DNA from: Citreicella sp. C3M06
GTDB lineage: Bacteria; Pseudomonadota; Alphaproteobacteria; Rhodobacterales; Rhodobacteraceae
Reading direction: 5' to 3'
Assembly (NCBI RefSeq): GCF_018860705.1
Contig: NZ_JAHKQA010000091.1
Span: forward strand, 1-64,000
Length of the DNA stretch: 64,000 bases
Shown here: one piece after another, positions 54,453-64,000 of the stretch
Position numbering within the stretch: the first letter of the stretch is position 1
How the letters are laid out: each line of letters starts with the position of its first letter
The notes under the pieces: model-generated
Databases searched by the model: none
What the model saw: only the letters and a program-made list of their open reading frames with translations
Told to the model about the DNA's origin: nothing
Position numbers and translations under genes: made by a program

Positions 54453-55523
54453 ATGACCACCCGACGCGCCTTCATCGCCTCATTGCTTGCCGCCTCGGCC
54501 AGCCCTGCCGTGGGCTGGGCATCGGTGGGCGATCCAACCTATCTTGCCGCAGCGCGGATGCCCGACGGCAGCTATATGCTGGCGGGCCTGCGCGAGGATG
54601 GCTCGGCGGCGTTCAGCGTGCCGCTTCCGGCACGTGGCCACGCGGCGGCGGCGCATCCATCCCGCGCCGAGGCGGTGGGCTTTGCCCGCCGTCCGGGCAC
54701 CTATGCGCTGGTCATCGATTGCCGCGACGGCGAAGTGCTGCACCGGCTGGAGGCCCCGGACGAGCGCCAGTTCAACGGGCATGGCACCTTCTCGCCGGAT
54801 GGGCGGCTGCTTTACACGGTCGAACAGCGCGTCGCCGACAGTGAAGGCTTCATCGGGGTCTGGAATACCGATGGCTATCGGCGCGTGGCGGAATTCGCCA
54901 GCCACGGAGTCGGGCCACATGACATCCGGGTGATGCCCGATCACGCCAGCCTTGTGATCGCCAACGGCGGCATCCAGACCGACAAATGGGATCGCGCCAA
55001 GCTCAACACCGACACCATGCGGCCAAGCCTTGTCTATGTCGATCTGGATGGCGCACTGCTGGAAAAGCGCGATCTGCCAGAGTTTTACCAGAACTCGATC
55101 CGCCACCTTGCGCTGCGCGCCGATGGGCTGGTGGGCTTTGCGATGCAATGGGAAGGCGAGGCGGGCTATGCGCCGCCGCTGCTGGCGCTACATCGACGCG
55201 GTGAGGAGCTGGTGCTGTGCGAAGCCCCGCTTGAAGACGAGCTGGCGATGGATGGCTACGCTGGCAGCGTGGCATTCTGCGGCGACGGCAGCGAGATCGC
55301 CATCAGCTCGCCGAGGGGCGGGCGCTTGCACCGGTTTTCCGACACGGGCGTTTTTCTGGGCGCGGTGTCGCGCACCGATGTCTGCGGGCTGGCGCCGCAT
55401 GCCGGGGGCTACATGGCGAGCGACGGGCTGGGCGGCGTGCTGCTGGTGCGCGGCGGCGCGGTCAAGCCGCTGACCATCGCTCAGGCCGCGTGGGACAACC
55501 ATCTGATTCCGATCCACGCCTGA
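54453..55523 (+). CDS. DUF1513 periplasmic protein
   Basis: 356 residues. A twin-arginine-like N-terminus (TTRRAFIASLLAASASPAVG) precedes a beta-propeller-type domain (FNGHGTFSPDGRLLYTVEQ; PSLVYVDLDGALLEKRDLP). DUF1513 genes commonly close imelysin/di-heme clusters and the product is probably exported. CGGAGA precedes ATG 54453, 3 bp after the imelysin stop. Biochemical role unknown. Confidence 0.88.
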   Translation: MTTRRAFIASLLAASASPAVGWASVGDPTYLAAARMPDGSYMLAGLREDGSAAFSVPLPARGHAAAAHPSRAEAVGFARRPGTYALVIDCRDGEVLHRLEAPDERQFNGHGTFSPDGRLLYTVEQRVADSEGFIGVWNTDGYRRVAEFASHGVGPHDIRVMPDHASLVIANGGIQTDKWDRAKLNTDTMRPSLVYVDLDGALLEKRDLPEFYQNSIRHLALRADGLVGFAMQWEGEAGYAPPLLALHRRGEELVLCEAPLEDELAMDGYAGSVAFCGDGSEIAISSPRGGRLHRFSDTGVFLGAVSRTDVCGLAPHAGGYMASDGLGGVLLVRGGAVKPLTIAQAAWDNHLIPIHA

Positions 55524-55560
55524 CGGCAAAGCCGGGGGCTGGCGGCGCAGCGATCCAGCG

Positions 55561-55656
55561 GCTTGGGGCGCGCCGTCAAAAAGCGCGTCCCAAGCTGAAA
55601 CAGATCTTTCCGGATATCAATTCCCTCAAAAGCCGACCGCCGCGGGAGGAGGCAAC
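55561..55656. terminator. Two hairpins between DUF1513 and xylB
   Basis: A 13-base stem (GCTTGGGGCGCGC with GCGCGTCCCAAGC, 55561-55595) and a nine-base stem (CCGCCGCGG ... CCGCGGCGG, about 55638-55665) fill the 153 bp between convergent genes. The second is followed on the minus strand by CTTTT and may terminate the polyol operon. Confidence 0.4.
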
Positions 55657-55676
55657 CGCGGCGGCCGGATGAGCGA

Positions 55677-57122
55677 TCACTGGATGGACTTCACGCCTGA
55701 ATAGGCGGGGCCAAAGCGGGCATAAGCCGCATTCAGCGCCTCGGTCATGCCAGTGACCGGCTCAATGACCTCGCCAGTAAGCGGCGGGGTCATTATCTCT
55801 GTCGGGCTCTCGCCGGTGGCGGCGATGCGCCCAAGCCGCGCTGCGCCAAGCGCCGCGCCAAATTCACCGGCCTTGGGCAGGTGCAGCGGCAGATCCAGCA
55901 CCGTCGCCAGCAGCCGCAGCCAGTAACGCGAGCCGGTGCCGCCGCCGATGGCGAGCAGGCTGGCGGGCCGCGCCCCGGTGCTCTTGAGCGCCTCGAGACT
56001 GTCGCGCAGGCCAAAGCTGACGCCGGTCAGCACCGCGCGGGTCAGATCGTCGCGCGTGGTGTCGGCGCCGATGCCGGTAAAGGCACCGCGTATATCGGCA
56101 TCGTTGTGCGGCGTGCGCTCGCCCGACAGGTAGGGCAGGAAGCGCTCACGCCCCGGCGCGGCGAGGTGCTCGCCAAGCGGCGCTGTCAGCTCGGCGGGGC
56201 GGGTGCCGGTGATGCGGGCCAGCCAGTTGAGGCTGTCGGTACAGCTGAGCATCACGCCCATCTGGTACCATGTGTCCGGCACCGCGTGGCAAAAGCTGTG
56301 CACCGCGGTTTGCGGTGAGGGCGCATAGCCGCCGCGCGCCGCCAGCAACACCCCCGAGGTGCCAAGCGAGACAAAACCCTGACCTTCGTTCAGAACGCCG
56401 GTGCCCGCCGCCGCCGCCGCGTTGTCGCCCGCGCCGCCAGCGATGGCGACATTGCCGACGCCCCATTTTGACGCCAGCTCGCGGCGCAGGGTGCCCGCGC
56501 GGGCGCAGCCTTCGACAAGGCGGGGCATCTGGGCGCGGCTCATGCCGCCCAGATCGAGCAACGTATCGGACCAGTCGCGCGCGCCGGTGTCGAACCAGCT
56601 GGTCCCGGCACTGTCGGACATGTCTGCGACGTGATCGCCGCTCAGGTACAGGTTGAGATAGGCCGCGGGCAGCAGCACCTTGGCGATACGGGCAAAATGG
56701 CCCGGCTCATGGGTGCGCATCCACAGCAGCTTGGGCGCGGTGAAACCGGCAAACACGATATTCCCGGAAATCTCGCGCGCGCCGGGAGTGGCATCCAGCG
56801 CGGCGGCCTCGATATGGCTGCGGCTGTCGTTCCACAGGATGCAGGGGCGGATCACCGCATCCGAGGCATCCAGCGCCACCGCGCCGTGCATGTGCCCGGC
56901 AACACCGATCCCCTTCAGCGCGTCCCAGCCCGGTGCGGCGCGCAGCTCGTCCACCGCGCCTTCCAGCGCGGCGATCCAGTCGGCGGGGTCTTGTTCGGAC
57001 CAGCCGGACTGGGGGTGCGCCACCTCGTAATGACGCTCGGCCGAGGCCAGCGGCGTGCCATCCGCCCCTGTCAGAAGCGCCCGCAGACCCGATGTGCCAA
57101 GATCAATTCCGAGGTAGCTCAT
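55677..57122 (-). CDS. xylB: Xylulokinase
   Basis: 481 residues of the FGGY kinase family. The nucleotide-binding GIDLGTSGLRALL is at the N-terminus. The substrate motif GVAGHMHGAVALD, the GGGTGSRYWLRLLA block and AALGAARLG are present. It phosphorylates D-xylulose to xylulose-5-phosphate for the pentose phosphate pathway. It lies 4 bp downstream of mtlK, the last gene of the polyol operon. Confidence 0.95.
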   Translation of the reverse strand: MSYLGIDLGTSGLRALLTGADGTPLASAERHYEVAHPQSGWSEQDPADWIAALEGAVDELRAAPGWDALKGIGVAGHMHGAVALDASDAVIRPCILWNDSRSHIEAAALDATPGAREISGNIVFAGFTAPKLLWMRTHEPGHFARIAKVLLPAAYLNLYLSGDHVADMSDSAGTSWFDTGARDWSDTLLDLGGMSRAQMPRLVEGCARAGTLRRELASKWGVGNVAIAGGAGDNAAAAAGTGVLNEGQGFVSLGTSGVLLAARGGYAPSPQTAVHSFCHAVPDTWYQMGVMLSCTDSLNWLARITGTRPAELTAPLGEHLAAPGRERFLPYLSGERTPHNDADIRGAFTGIGADTTRDDLTRAVLTGVSFGLRDSLEALKSTGARPASLLAIGGGTGSRYWLRLLATVLDLPLHLPKAGEFGAALGAARLGRIAATGESPTEIMTPPLTGEVIEPVTGMTEALNAAYARFGPAYSGVKSIQ

Positions 57123-57126
57123 GGCA

Positions 57127-58584
57127 TCAGCCTTTCACGTAGGCGTCCATGGTGACCTCTACCCCATCGTCCCACAGACGCGTCAGCCATTTGGCAAAGG
57201 TGTCGGCAAAGCGCGCGTTCGACGCCAGATCGCCATAGACAGAGCGCTGTTCCAGCCATGCGGCAGGGCGGGTGCGGGCCTGTTCCGACAGGGCGACAAG
57301 GCGGGTCCAGTCGGGGTCGTTGGCTTCGATCACCGAGCCGTCTTCGAATTGCCCGGCGCAATACCGGCACCACAGCGCCGATTCCAGCGCCAGACCGTCG
57401 ATCGAGGCATCGGCCTTCAGCGCCTCGACGATGACCGGCACGATGAATTTCGGCTGACGGTTGGAACCGTCAAAGCACAGCCGCCGCAGCGTGTCCTTGA
57501 CCTCGGGGTTCGAGAACCGCCCGACGATCAGTTCGAGATATTCGGTGGCGGTGAATTCGGGGACCGGCTGCACCTGCGGCAGCACCTCGGTTTCCTCGAC
57601 CTTGCGGAAAAAGCCATGCACCAGCGGATGCGCCATCGCCTCGTCGACCAGCGTGCAGCCAAGCAGCGCGCCGGCATAGGCGATGATGGCGTGGCCGCCG
57701 TTGAGAATGCGGATCTTCATCCGCTCGTAGTCATGCACGTGGTCGGTGAAGGTCACGCCGACCTCTTCAAGGCGCGGACGGCCTTGGGTGAAGCTGTCTT
57801 CGAGCACCCATTGGCGGAACGGCTCGCAGGTCACCGGGACCGGATCGTTCAGCCCAAACCCGGCGGCGACGGCGCGTTCGCGATCGCCGGTGGCGGGCGT
57901 GATGCGGTCGACCATCGAATTGGGGAAGGCGACATTGGCGGCGATCCAGTCGGCCAGCGCCGGATCGGACAGCCGCGCGGTGCCGGTGACCGCATCGCGG
58001 GTCACGCTGCCGTTGCCGGGAAGGTTGTCGCAGCTCATCACAGTGAAGGGGGTCTGGCCCGCATCCCGGCGCGCCTTGAGCGCGGCGACGATGGCGCCGA
58101 ACACGGTGCGCGGGGCATCGGGCGAGGCGCCATCGGCGACAATGTCGGGATGGGTCGGATCAAAGGTCTCGGTGGTGGGATCGACGAAATACCCCCCTTC
58201 GGTCACGGTCAGCGACACGATGCGGGTGGCGGTATCGGCCATCTTGGCGATCAGCGGGCCGTTGGTTTCCTCGATCGGGAGATAGTCGATCATCGAGCCG
58301 GTGACGCGCGGATTCCGGCTGTCGGCGGACAGCTCGATCACGGTCGACAGGCAGTCCTGCGCCAGCAGCGCTTCGCGCATCCGCGCATCGGGGGCCCGCA
58401 CGCCCGCGCCGGTGATCGCCCAGTCATGGTCGAGCCCCTTGGCAAACAGGTCGTCAAGATAGACCGCCTGATGGGCGCGGTGGAAATTGCCGAGGCCCAC
58501 ATGCACGATGCCGTGGCTCAGCCCTTTGCGATCATAGGCAGGCAGCGCAACGCGCTTGTCGGTATTCTCAGAGATCAGGCTCAT
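57127..58584 (-). CDS. mtlK: Mannitol dehydrogenase family polyol dehydrogenase
   Basis: 485 residues of the long-chain polyol dehydrogenase family. The NAD-binding IVHVGLGNFHRAHQAVYLDD is at the N-terminus. The catalytic Lys is expected near the ILNGGHAIIAY segment, after DHVHDYERMKIR. It oxidises mannitol, arabitol or sorbitol to fructose or xylulose. ACGGAG is spaced well before ATG 58584. xylB directly downstream suggests D-arabitol to D-xylulose as one route. Confidence 0.94.
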   Translation of the reverse strand: MSLISENTDKRVALPAYDRKGLSHGIVHVGLGNFHRAHQAVYLDDLFAKGLDHDWAITGAGVRAPDARMREALLAQDCLSTVIELSADSRNPRVTGSMIDYLPIEETNGPLIAKMADTATRIVSLTVTEGGYFVDPTTETFDPTHPDIVADGASPDAPRTVFGAIVAALKARRDAGQTPFTVMSCDNLPGNGSVTRDAVTGTARLSDPALADWIAANVAFPNSMVDRITPATGDRERAVAAGFGLNDPVPVTCEPFRQWVLEDSFTQGRPRLEEVGVTFTDHVHDYERMKIRILNGGHAIIAYAGALLGCTLVDEAMAHPLVHGFFRKVEETEVLPQVQPVPEFTATEYLELIVGRFSNPEVKDTLRRLCFDGSNRQPKFIVPVIVEALKADASIDGLALESALWCRYCAGQFEDGSVIEANDPDWTRLVALSEQARTRPAAWLEQRSVYGDLASNARFADTFAKWLTRLWDDGVEVTMDAYVKG

Positions 58585-58745
58585 GGGACGGCTCCGTCAG
58601 ATTACTCTGCACCTGCCGCTCCGGGGGAGGCGGGCGGCGGTGCGTTCGGCCCTCTGCGCGGGGCCACGCGTCCGCCGGGGCGGAATGTTGTCGCGCCCGG
58701 CTGTCGCGCCGGGCGCAGGCGGCGTCAAGGCCGCCCGTTAACGGA
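58585..58745. other. Intergenic gap where smoS is expected
   Basis: 161 bp between smoK and mtlK on the same strand. It contains a nine-base hairpin (GCGCCCGGC / GCCGGGCGC, 58693-58716) and no reading frame of note. In Rhodobacter sphaeroides a short-chain sorbitol dehydrogenase gene sits at this place. Confidence 0.6.
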
Positions 58746-59750
<1,005 letters not shown>

Positions 59751-59762
59751 GATCGAAATTCC

Positions 59763-60593
59763 TTATTTCACCGCGCCGAAGGTCAGGCCGCTGACGAGTT
59801 GTTTCTGGCTGAACCAGCCAAGGATGAGGATCGGCGCGATAGCCATGGTCGAGGCCGCGCTGAGTTTGGCAAAGAACAAGCCTTCCGGGCTGGAGTAGCT
59901 GGCAATGAAGGCCGTGAGCGGGGCCGCCTTGGCCGCGGTCAGGTTCAGGGTCCAGAAGGCTTCGTTCCAGGCCAGGATGAAGTTGAGCAGCATGGTCGAG
60001 GCAATGCCCGGAACGGCCATGGGGGTCAGGATGAACAGGATCTCGTCCTTGAGACCGGCGCCGTCCATGCGGCCCGCTTCGAGGATCTCGCCGGGGATCT
60101 CCTTGAAGTAGGTGTAGAGCATCCACACGATGATCGGCAGGTTCATCAGCATCAGCACGATGATCAGGCCGGTGCGGCTGTCCAGCAGCCCCAGTTTGAT
60201 GAAGATCAGGTAGATCGGGTACAGAACGCCGACCGCCGGAAGCATCTTGGTCGAGAGCATCCAGAGCAGGATGTCCTTGGTCTTGTTCGAGGGAACAAAG
60301 GCCATCGACCACGCCGCCGGGATGCCGACGATCAGGCCAAGGATGGTGGAACCCCCGGCGATGAAGATCGAATTCCACAGGAAGCGCGCGTAGTTCGACC
60401 GTTCCAGCACGTCATGGTAATTCGCCAGCGTCCAGTCGAACGCAAGGAACACCGGCGGGTCGGCAACGGCGGTGGCTTCGGTCTTGAAGCTGGTCAGGAT
60501 GGTCCACAGGATCGGGAAGAAGATCAGCAACCCGACGGCCCATGCGGCGGCGGTGTTGATGATCTTGCGTTTTTGGGTAACGGCTCGTGCCAT
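59763..60593 (-). CDS. smoG: Polyol ABC transporter permease (MalG type)
   Basis: 276 residues and six membrane segments. The EAA loop is EAGRMDGAGLKDEILFILTPM. It pairs with SmoF to form the channel. GAGGAG precedes ATG 60593. It lies 12 bp after smoF. Confidence 0.94.
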   Translation of the reverse strand: MARAVTQKRKIINTAAAWAVGLLIFFPILWTILTSFKTEATAVADPPVFLAFDWTLANYHDVLERSNYARFLWNSIFIAGGSTILGLIVGIPAAWSMAFVPSNKTKDILLWMLSTKMLPAVGVLYPIYLIFIKLGLLDSRTGLIIVLMLMNLPIIVWMLYTYFKEIPGEILEAGRMDGAGLKDEILFILTPMAVPGIASTMLLNFILAWNEAFWTLNLTAAKAAPLTAFIASYSSPEGLFFAKLSAASTMAIAPILILGWFSQKQLVSGLTFGAVK

Positions 60594-60605
60594 GGTGTCA
60601 GCTCC

Positions 60606-61472
60606 TCACGCGTCCAGGTTCTTGCCGACGATGCGCATCAGGAAGATGGCAACGATGTTGGCAAGAATGATTGCATAGACACCGCCCGCGGACCCAAGCC
60701 CGACGTTCTGGCTTTCCAGCACGCGCTGGAAGATCAGGTAGGTCAGTGTGCGCGACCCGAAGGCACCGCCGGTGGTCACGAAGATTTCCGCAAAGATCGA
60801 CAGCAGGAAGATCGTCTCGATCAGAATCACGATGGTGATCGCCCGCCCGAGGTGGGGGAGGATGATGTAATAGAACCGCTTCAGCACCGGCGCGCCGTCC
60901 ATTTCCGACGCTTCAAGCTGTTCGCCATCCAGCGACTGGATCGCGGTGAGCAGGATCAGCGTGGCAAAGGGCAGCCACTGCCAACTGACGATCAGCACGA
61001 TTGAAAACAGCGAGGCGTCGCTGATCCATTCCACCGGCGCTGCGCCAAAGAACTTCCACAAATGTGCAAACAGCCCGTTCACCGGGTCCATGAACATGTT
61101 TTTCCAAACCAGCGCGGTCACGGTGGGCATCACGAAAAACGGCGCGATCACAAGGATACGCACCACGCCCTGGCCCCACATTGGCTGGTTCAGAAGAATG
61201 CCAAGCAGCACGCCGAACACCACGGTGATCAGCAACGTGCCCAGAACGATGACCAGCGTTGCCTGAACGCTGGGCCAGAATGCCGAAGACGTCACGAAGC
61301 GCACGTAGTTGTCGAAACCCGTCCAGCCGAGGTCGCCGCCGCGCAGGGGCAGGTATCTTTTGAAAGAGAATAGAAGCGTCATGATGAGCGGAACCAGCAT
61401 CCATCCCAAAAGTAGGATGACTGCGGGTGCCAACATCATGCGCGCTGCCGATCGGGAATGCTGTGTCGCCAT
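60606..61472 (-). CDS. smoF: Polyol ABC transporter permease (MalF type)
   Basis: 288 residues, six membrane segments, with the EAA loop EASEMDGAPVLKRFYYIILPHL. The start at 61472 (MATQHSRSAARMM) follows AGAGGAC. It is the first permease after smoE, separated from it by two hairpins in the 120 bp gap. Confidence 0.93.
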   Translation of the reverse strand: MATQHSRSAARMMLAPAVILLLGWMLVPLIMTLLFSFKRYLPLRGGDLGWTGFDNYVRFVTSSAFWPSVQATLVIVLGTLLITVVFGVLLGILLNQPMWGQGVVRILVIAPFFVMPTVTALVWKNMFMDPVNGLFAHLWKFFGAAPVEWISDASLFSIVLIVSWQWLPFATLILLTAIQSLDGEQLEASEMDGAPVLKRFYYIILPHLGRAITIVILIETIFLLSIFAEIFVTTGGAFGSRTLTYLIFQRVLESQNVGLGSAGGVYAIILANIVAIFLMRIVGKNLDA

Positions 61473-61532
61473 GACGACTGTCCTCTCTAGCTCACGCAAG
61501 GTGCATGATGAACGCGGGTGATCGTGGTGAAT

Positions 61533-61575
61533 GGGTCCCGTTGAACGGGAGCCGGGGAGGGCAAGCCCTCCCCGG
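61533..61575 (-). terminator. Double hairpin between smoE and smoF
   Basis: CCGGGGAGGG-CAAG-CCCTCCCCGG (61552-61575) and TCCCGT-TGA-ACGGGA just beyond. No U tract follows. This resembles the 3'-stabilising stem-loops found after binding-protein genes, rather than a full terminator. Confidence 0.55.
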
Positions 61576-61592
61576 TGATCGGATGGCGCGGC

Positions 61593-62903
61593 TTAGTAGC
61601 CTGCGGCTTCCATTTCTTCAGAGGTGATATCCTGAGCTTTCTCGAGCGCTTCTTCGGCGGTCTGCTGACCGGCGACGGCGGCCGAGAATTCCTGACCAAC
61701 CTGGCCTGCGATGCCCGCGAATTCCGGGATCGCTGCGAACTGGACACCGACATAGGGAACGGGGTCCACGGTCGGGTTGTTCGGATCGGCCGAGTTGATG
61801 CTGTCGAGCGTCACCTGCGCAAACGGGATCTTCTGGTACTCGGGGTTCTCGTAAAGCGAGGTGCGCGTGCCCGGGGGAACGTTGGCCCAGCCTTGCTTGT
61901 CGGCCACCATTTCGATGTAGCCGGTGCCGGTTGCCCATTCCACAAAGGTCTTGGCGGCTTCCTCGTTCTGGGTGCCGGCGGGAATGCCAAGCGCCCATGC
62001 CCAGAGCCAGTTGCCGTTCTTGGACACGCCATCCTTGTGCGGTGCCAGAGCATAGCCGACCTTGTCCGCCACCACCGATTCATTGGGATCGGTCAGCTTG
62101 GAGGCCGCGACGGTGGCGTCGATCCACATGCCGCATTTGCCCTGATTGAACAGCGTCAGGTTCTCGTTGAAGCTGTTGCCCGAGGCACCCGGAGGGCCGG
62201 CTTCTTCCATCAGATCAAGATAGAAGGTCAGCGCTTCCTTCCATTCGGGCGAGTCGAACTGGGCTTGCCAGTTCTCGTCGAACCAGCGCGCGCCGAACGA
62301 GTTGGCCATGGACGTGATGAACGCCATGTTGTCGCCCCAGCCAGCCTTGCCGCGCAGGCAGGCGCCGTAAATCTCGTTGTCCTTGTCGGTCATCGCAACC
62401 GCGGCTTCGCGGATGAACTCCCAGGTCGGTTCCGCCGGCATTTCCAGACCGGCTTCTTCCAGCAGGTCGGTGCGGTAGAACACCATCGAGGATTCACCGT
62501 AGAACGGCGCGGCGTACATGGTGCCCTCATAGGACAGGCCATTGCGCATCGCGGGCAGGATATCATCGATGTCGTATTCTGCGGACAGATCGTCCATCGG
62601 GACAAGCCAGCCGTTTGCAGCCCAGATCGGCGCTTCGTACATGCCGATGGTCATGACGTCGAACTGGCCGCCCTTGGTGGCGATGTCCTGTGTCACGCGC
62701 TGGCGCAGCACGTTTTCTTCCAGCGTCACCCACTCGACTTTGATGTCGGGATGCTTTTCGTTGAAGTCATCCATCATGCTCTGCATGCGGATCATGTCGC
62801 CGTTGTTCACGGTCGCGACGGTGATTGTGGTTTCGGCAATGGCCGACGTAGCAAGCGCGCCAACGGCACACGCGCCCATGAGGGCGCGGAACGAAGTAGA
62901 CAT
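61593..62903 (-). CDS. smoE: Polyol ABC transporter substrate-binding protein
   Basis: 436 residues. A signal peptide (MSTSFRALMGACAVGALATSAIA) precedes a family 1 extracellular sugar-binding protein. Blocks such as VTLEENVLRQRVTQDIATKGG, APFYGESSMVFYRTDLLEEAG and GKCGMWIDATVAASKL match polyol binders. It captures sorbitol/mannitol/arabitol in the periplasm. GGGAGGAC lies ahead of ATG 62903. It is followed by stabilising hairpins, as expected for a protein needed in excess. Confidence 0.95.
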   Translation of the reverse strand: MSTSFRALMGACAVGALATSAIAETTITVATVNNGDMIRMQSMMDDFNEKHPDIKVEWVTLEENVLRQRVTQDIATKGGQFDVMTIGMYEAPIWAANGWLVPMDDLSAEYDIDDILPAMRNGLSYEGTMYAAPFYGESSMVFYRTDLLEEAGLEMPAEPTWEFIREAAVAMTDKDNEIYGACLRGKAGWGDNMAFITSMANSFGARWFDENWQAQFDSPEWKEALTFYLDLMEEAGPPGASGNSFNENLTLFNQGKCGMWIDATVAASKLTDPNESVVADKVGYALAPHKDGVSKNGNWLWAWALGIPAGTQNEEAAKTFVEWATGTGYIEMVADKQGWANVPPGTRTSLYENPEYQKIPFAQVTLDSINSADPNNPTVDPVPYVGVQFAAIPEFAGIAGQVGQEFSAAVAGQQTAEEALEKAQDITSEEMEAAGY

Positions 62904-63029
62904 AGGCAGTCCTCCCAAAACTCCTCCTCGCAAGCGGATGCCGCAGTTTCCTGAGCAATTGCCCGCAAGGTGAAGAAAAGCTCACACGGGAGGGTGATTC
63001 GTGTCAAGGCTGTTTCGTTGGCAGTTCAC

Positions 63030-63977
63030 TCAGGAACTGCTGACCAATTCGGCAGCGGTCGATTCGTCGGTCAGCAGACCGTTGATCAGCTTGCCCTTGA
63101 GGGCGGCCCGCAACGCCTTGATCTTGCTGATACCTCCGCCGATGCACAGCACCGGAGCGCGGTTCGCCGGAACCTGAAGCCCCACCAAGAGATTGTTGAC
63201 AGGGTGATCGAGGAATCGCCCGTCTGAATCAAAGATATGGCCGCAGATCTCGCCAACGGCGCCCGCCGCCTGCACCGAACGCAGCTCCTCTGCCGTCAGA
63301 AAGCCATCGACATGCAGCGGCGCGTCGTCGGCCATCTGCCCAATCCCGACGATGGTCAGATCGGCGTCGCGGGCGAGGGTCAGCAGGTTGGCGACATGGG
63401 GCAGGGCGCGGTAGACTTCCAGCTCCTGCGTGTTGCGGGCCATCACCGGCACCGACATCGGGAAATGCTGCGCACCGGTCTTGTCGGCAAAGCGCATGAT
63501 CACCTCGTAGAACGAGGCCGATCCGTCGGGCGAGACATTGCCGATCAGCGACACCATCCGATGCTGAGGCGCGGCGACGGGCTGCATCTGTTCGCAGACC
63601 GCGCGCAGCATCCGCCCGGTGCCAAGCGCCACCAGCTGCGGCGTCTCTTGGCGGAACAGCCGTTCAATCTCGGCGGCGGCGCTGGGGGCGATGGCGCGCG
63701 TTGCATCCTGCTCTGGGCCAAGCCGGGGCGCAACGCGCACCCGGTTCAGCCCGAACTTGCGGCGCAGGTCGCGTTCCAGCTCGAGGCAGGCGGCAATGGG
63801 GTGGTCGATGCGCACGCGCACCAGCCCTTCGCTCATGGCGCGCGCCACCAGTCTCTGGGCCCGCTGGCGCGAAATGCCCAGCTCTTCGGCGATCTGGTCC
63901 TGCCGCATTCCGCCGACATAATATAGCCAGCCCGCCCGCGCGGCGAGATCGCTCTGGGGGATGTCGTCGTCGCTCAC
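63030..63977 (-). CDS. smoC: SorC/DeoR-type sugar-binding transcriptional regulator
   Basis: 315 residues. The N-terminal helix-turn-helix is MRQDQIAEELGISRQRAQRLV (24-44). The C-terminal sugar-binding domain (VALGTGRMLRAVCEQM; GAVGEICGHIFDSDGR; LCIGGGISKIKALRAAL) is of the SorC type. It probably controls the polyol operon that begins 126 bp downstream with smoE. That gap must hold the smoE promoter and operator; I could not single out a convincing palindrome. Confidence 0.92.
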   Translation of the reverse strand: MSDDDIPQSDLAARAGWLYYVGGMRQDQIAEELGISRQRAQRLVARAMSEGLVRVRIDHPIAACLELERDLRRKFGLNRVRVAPRLGPEQDATRAIAPSAAAEIERLFRQETPQLVALGTGRMLRAVCEQMQPVAAPQHRMVSLIGNVSPDGSASFYEVIMRFADKTGAQHFPMSVPVMARNTQELEVYRALPHVANLLTLARDADLTIVGIGQMADDAPLHVDGFLTAEELRSVQAAGAVGEICGHIFDSDGRFLDHPVNNLLVGLQVPANRAPVLCIGGGISKIKALRAALKGKLINGLLTDESTAAELVSSS

Positions 63978-64000
63978 GGCCGGTCTCCGGCATCGGCATC

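Overview
This window reads as chromosomal DNA of a marine-type alphaproteobacterium of the order Rhodobacterales (Rhodobacteraceae/Roseobacteraceae). The evidence is high GC with strong third-position bias, a polyol (smo/mtlK/xylB) operon in the Rhodobacter layout, a C4-dicarboxylate TRAP system with DctB/DctD, an iron-Rhodo-box type site, family-specific small proteins (DUF2849, DUF934), and dispersed intergenic repeats of the 'TCTTCTGGCCAAAAATATCCC' type. I see no phage, transposase, plasmid or CRISPR genes, and no tRNA or rRNA. Genus-level placement is not possible from this reading.

Layout. 0-5.6 kb: flavin monooxygenase, MoxR ATPase, FemAB-like acyltransferase, tyrS and anmK. 5.8-13.9 kb: ABC-F ATPase (Uup), AbrB-type membrane protein, histone-deacetylase-like hydrolase, the glmU-glmS operon for UDP-GlcNAc, and gph. 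13.9-17.2 kb: an orphan DegT-type aminotransferase and an xdhC/molybdopterin-binding pair. 17.4-23.8 kb: infC with an apparent AUA start, fpr, and the sulfate assimilation operon cobA-DUF2849-cysI-cysH-DUF934 divergent from an Lrp-type regulator. 23.8-31.5 kb: a P450, dctB-dctD with a degenerate DctD, and dctP-dctQ-dctM. 31.6-35.0 kb: thiolase, an anti-sigma antagonist/serine kinase pair, a 0.8 kb non-coding tandem repeat region, and a DUF805 protein. 35.1-43.8 kb: gshA, rsmE/ubiA, an OmpA protein with a coiled-coil partner, a histidine phosphatase, a glycosyltransferase-like protein and a UPF0173 hydrolase. 43.8-45.2 kb: a gene-poor, probably decayed stretch. 45.2-49.2 kb: meaB, an alpha/beta hydrolase, rpmB, copper-handling genes and a PRC-barrel protein. 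49.3-55.5 kb: an iron cluster (hemP, two imelysins, bfd, bfr, a di-heme oxidoreductase and DUF1513). 55.7-64 kb: smoC-E-F-G-K, mtlK and xylB for polyol uptake and oxidation.

The strongest candidate for something undescribed is the tandem repeat at 33.79-34.33 kb. Three diverged ~215 bp units each encode a long hairpin with a C-rich loop. Paired bases in the stem change together between units, and each hairpin is followed by an A/U-rich segment and a terminator-like hairpin. Two promoter-like blocks precede units 2 and 3. This looks like a small array of homologous sRNAs. Other points of note are the non-canonical infC start, the loss of Walker A and GAFTGA in DctD, paired operator-like palindromes upstream of dctP, and the absence of smoS from the polyol operon.
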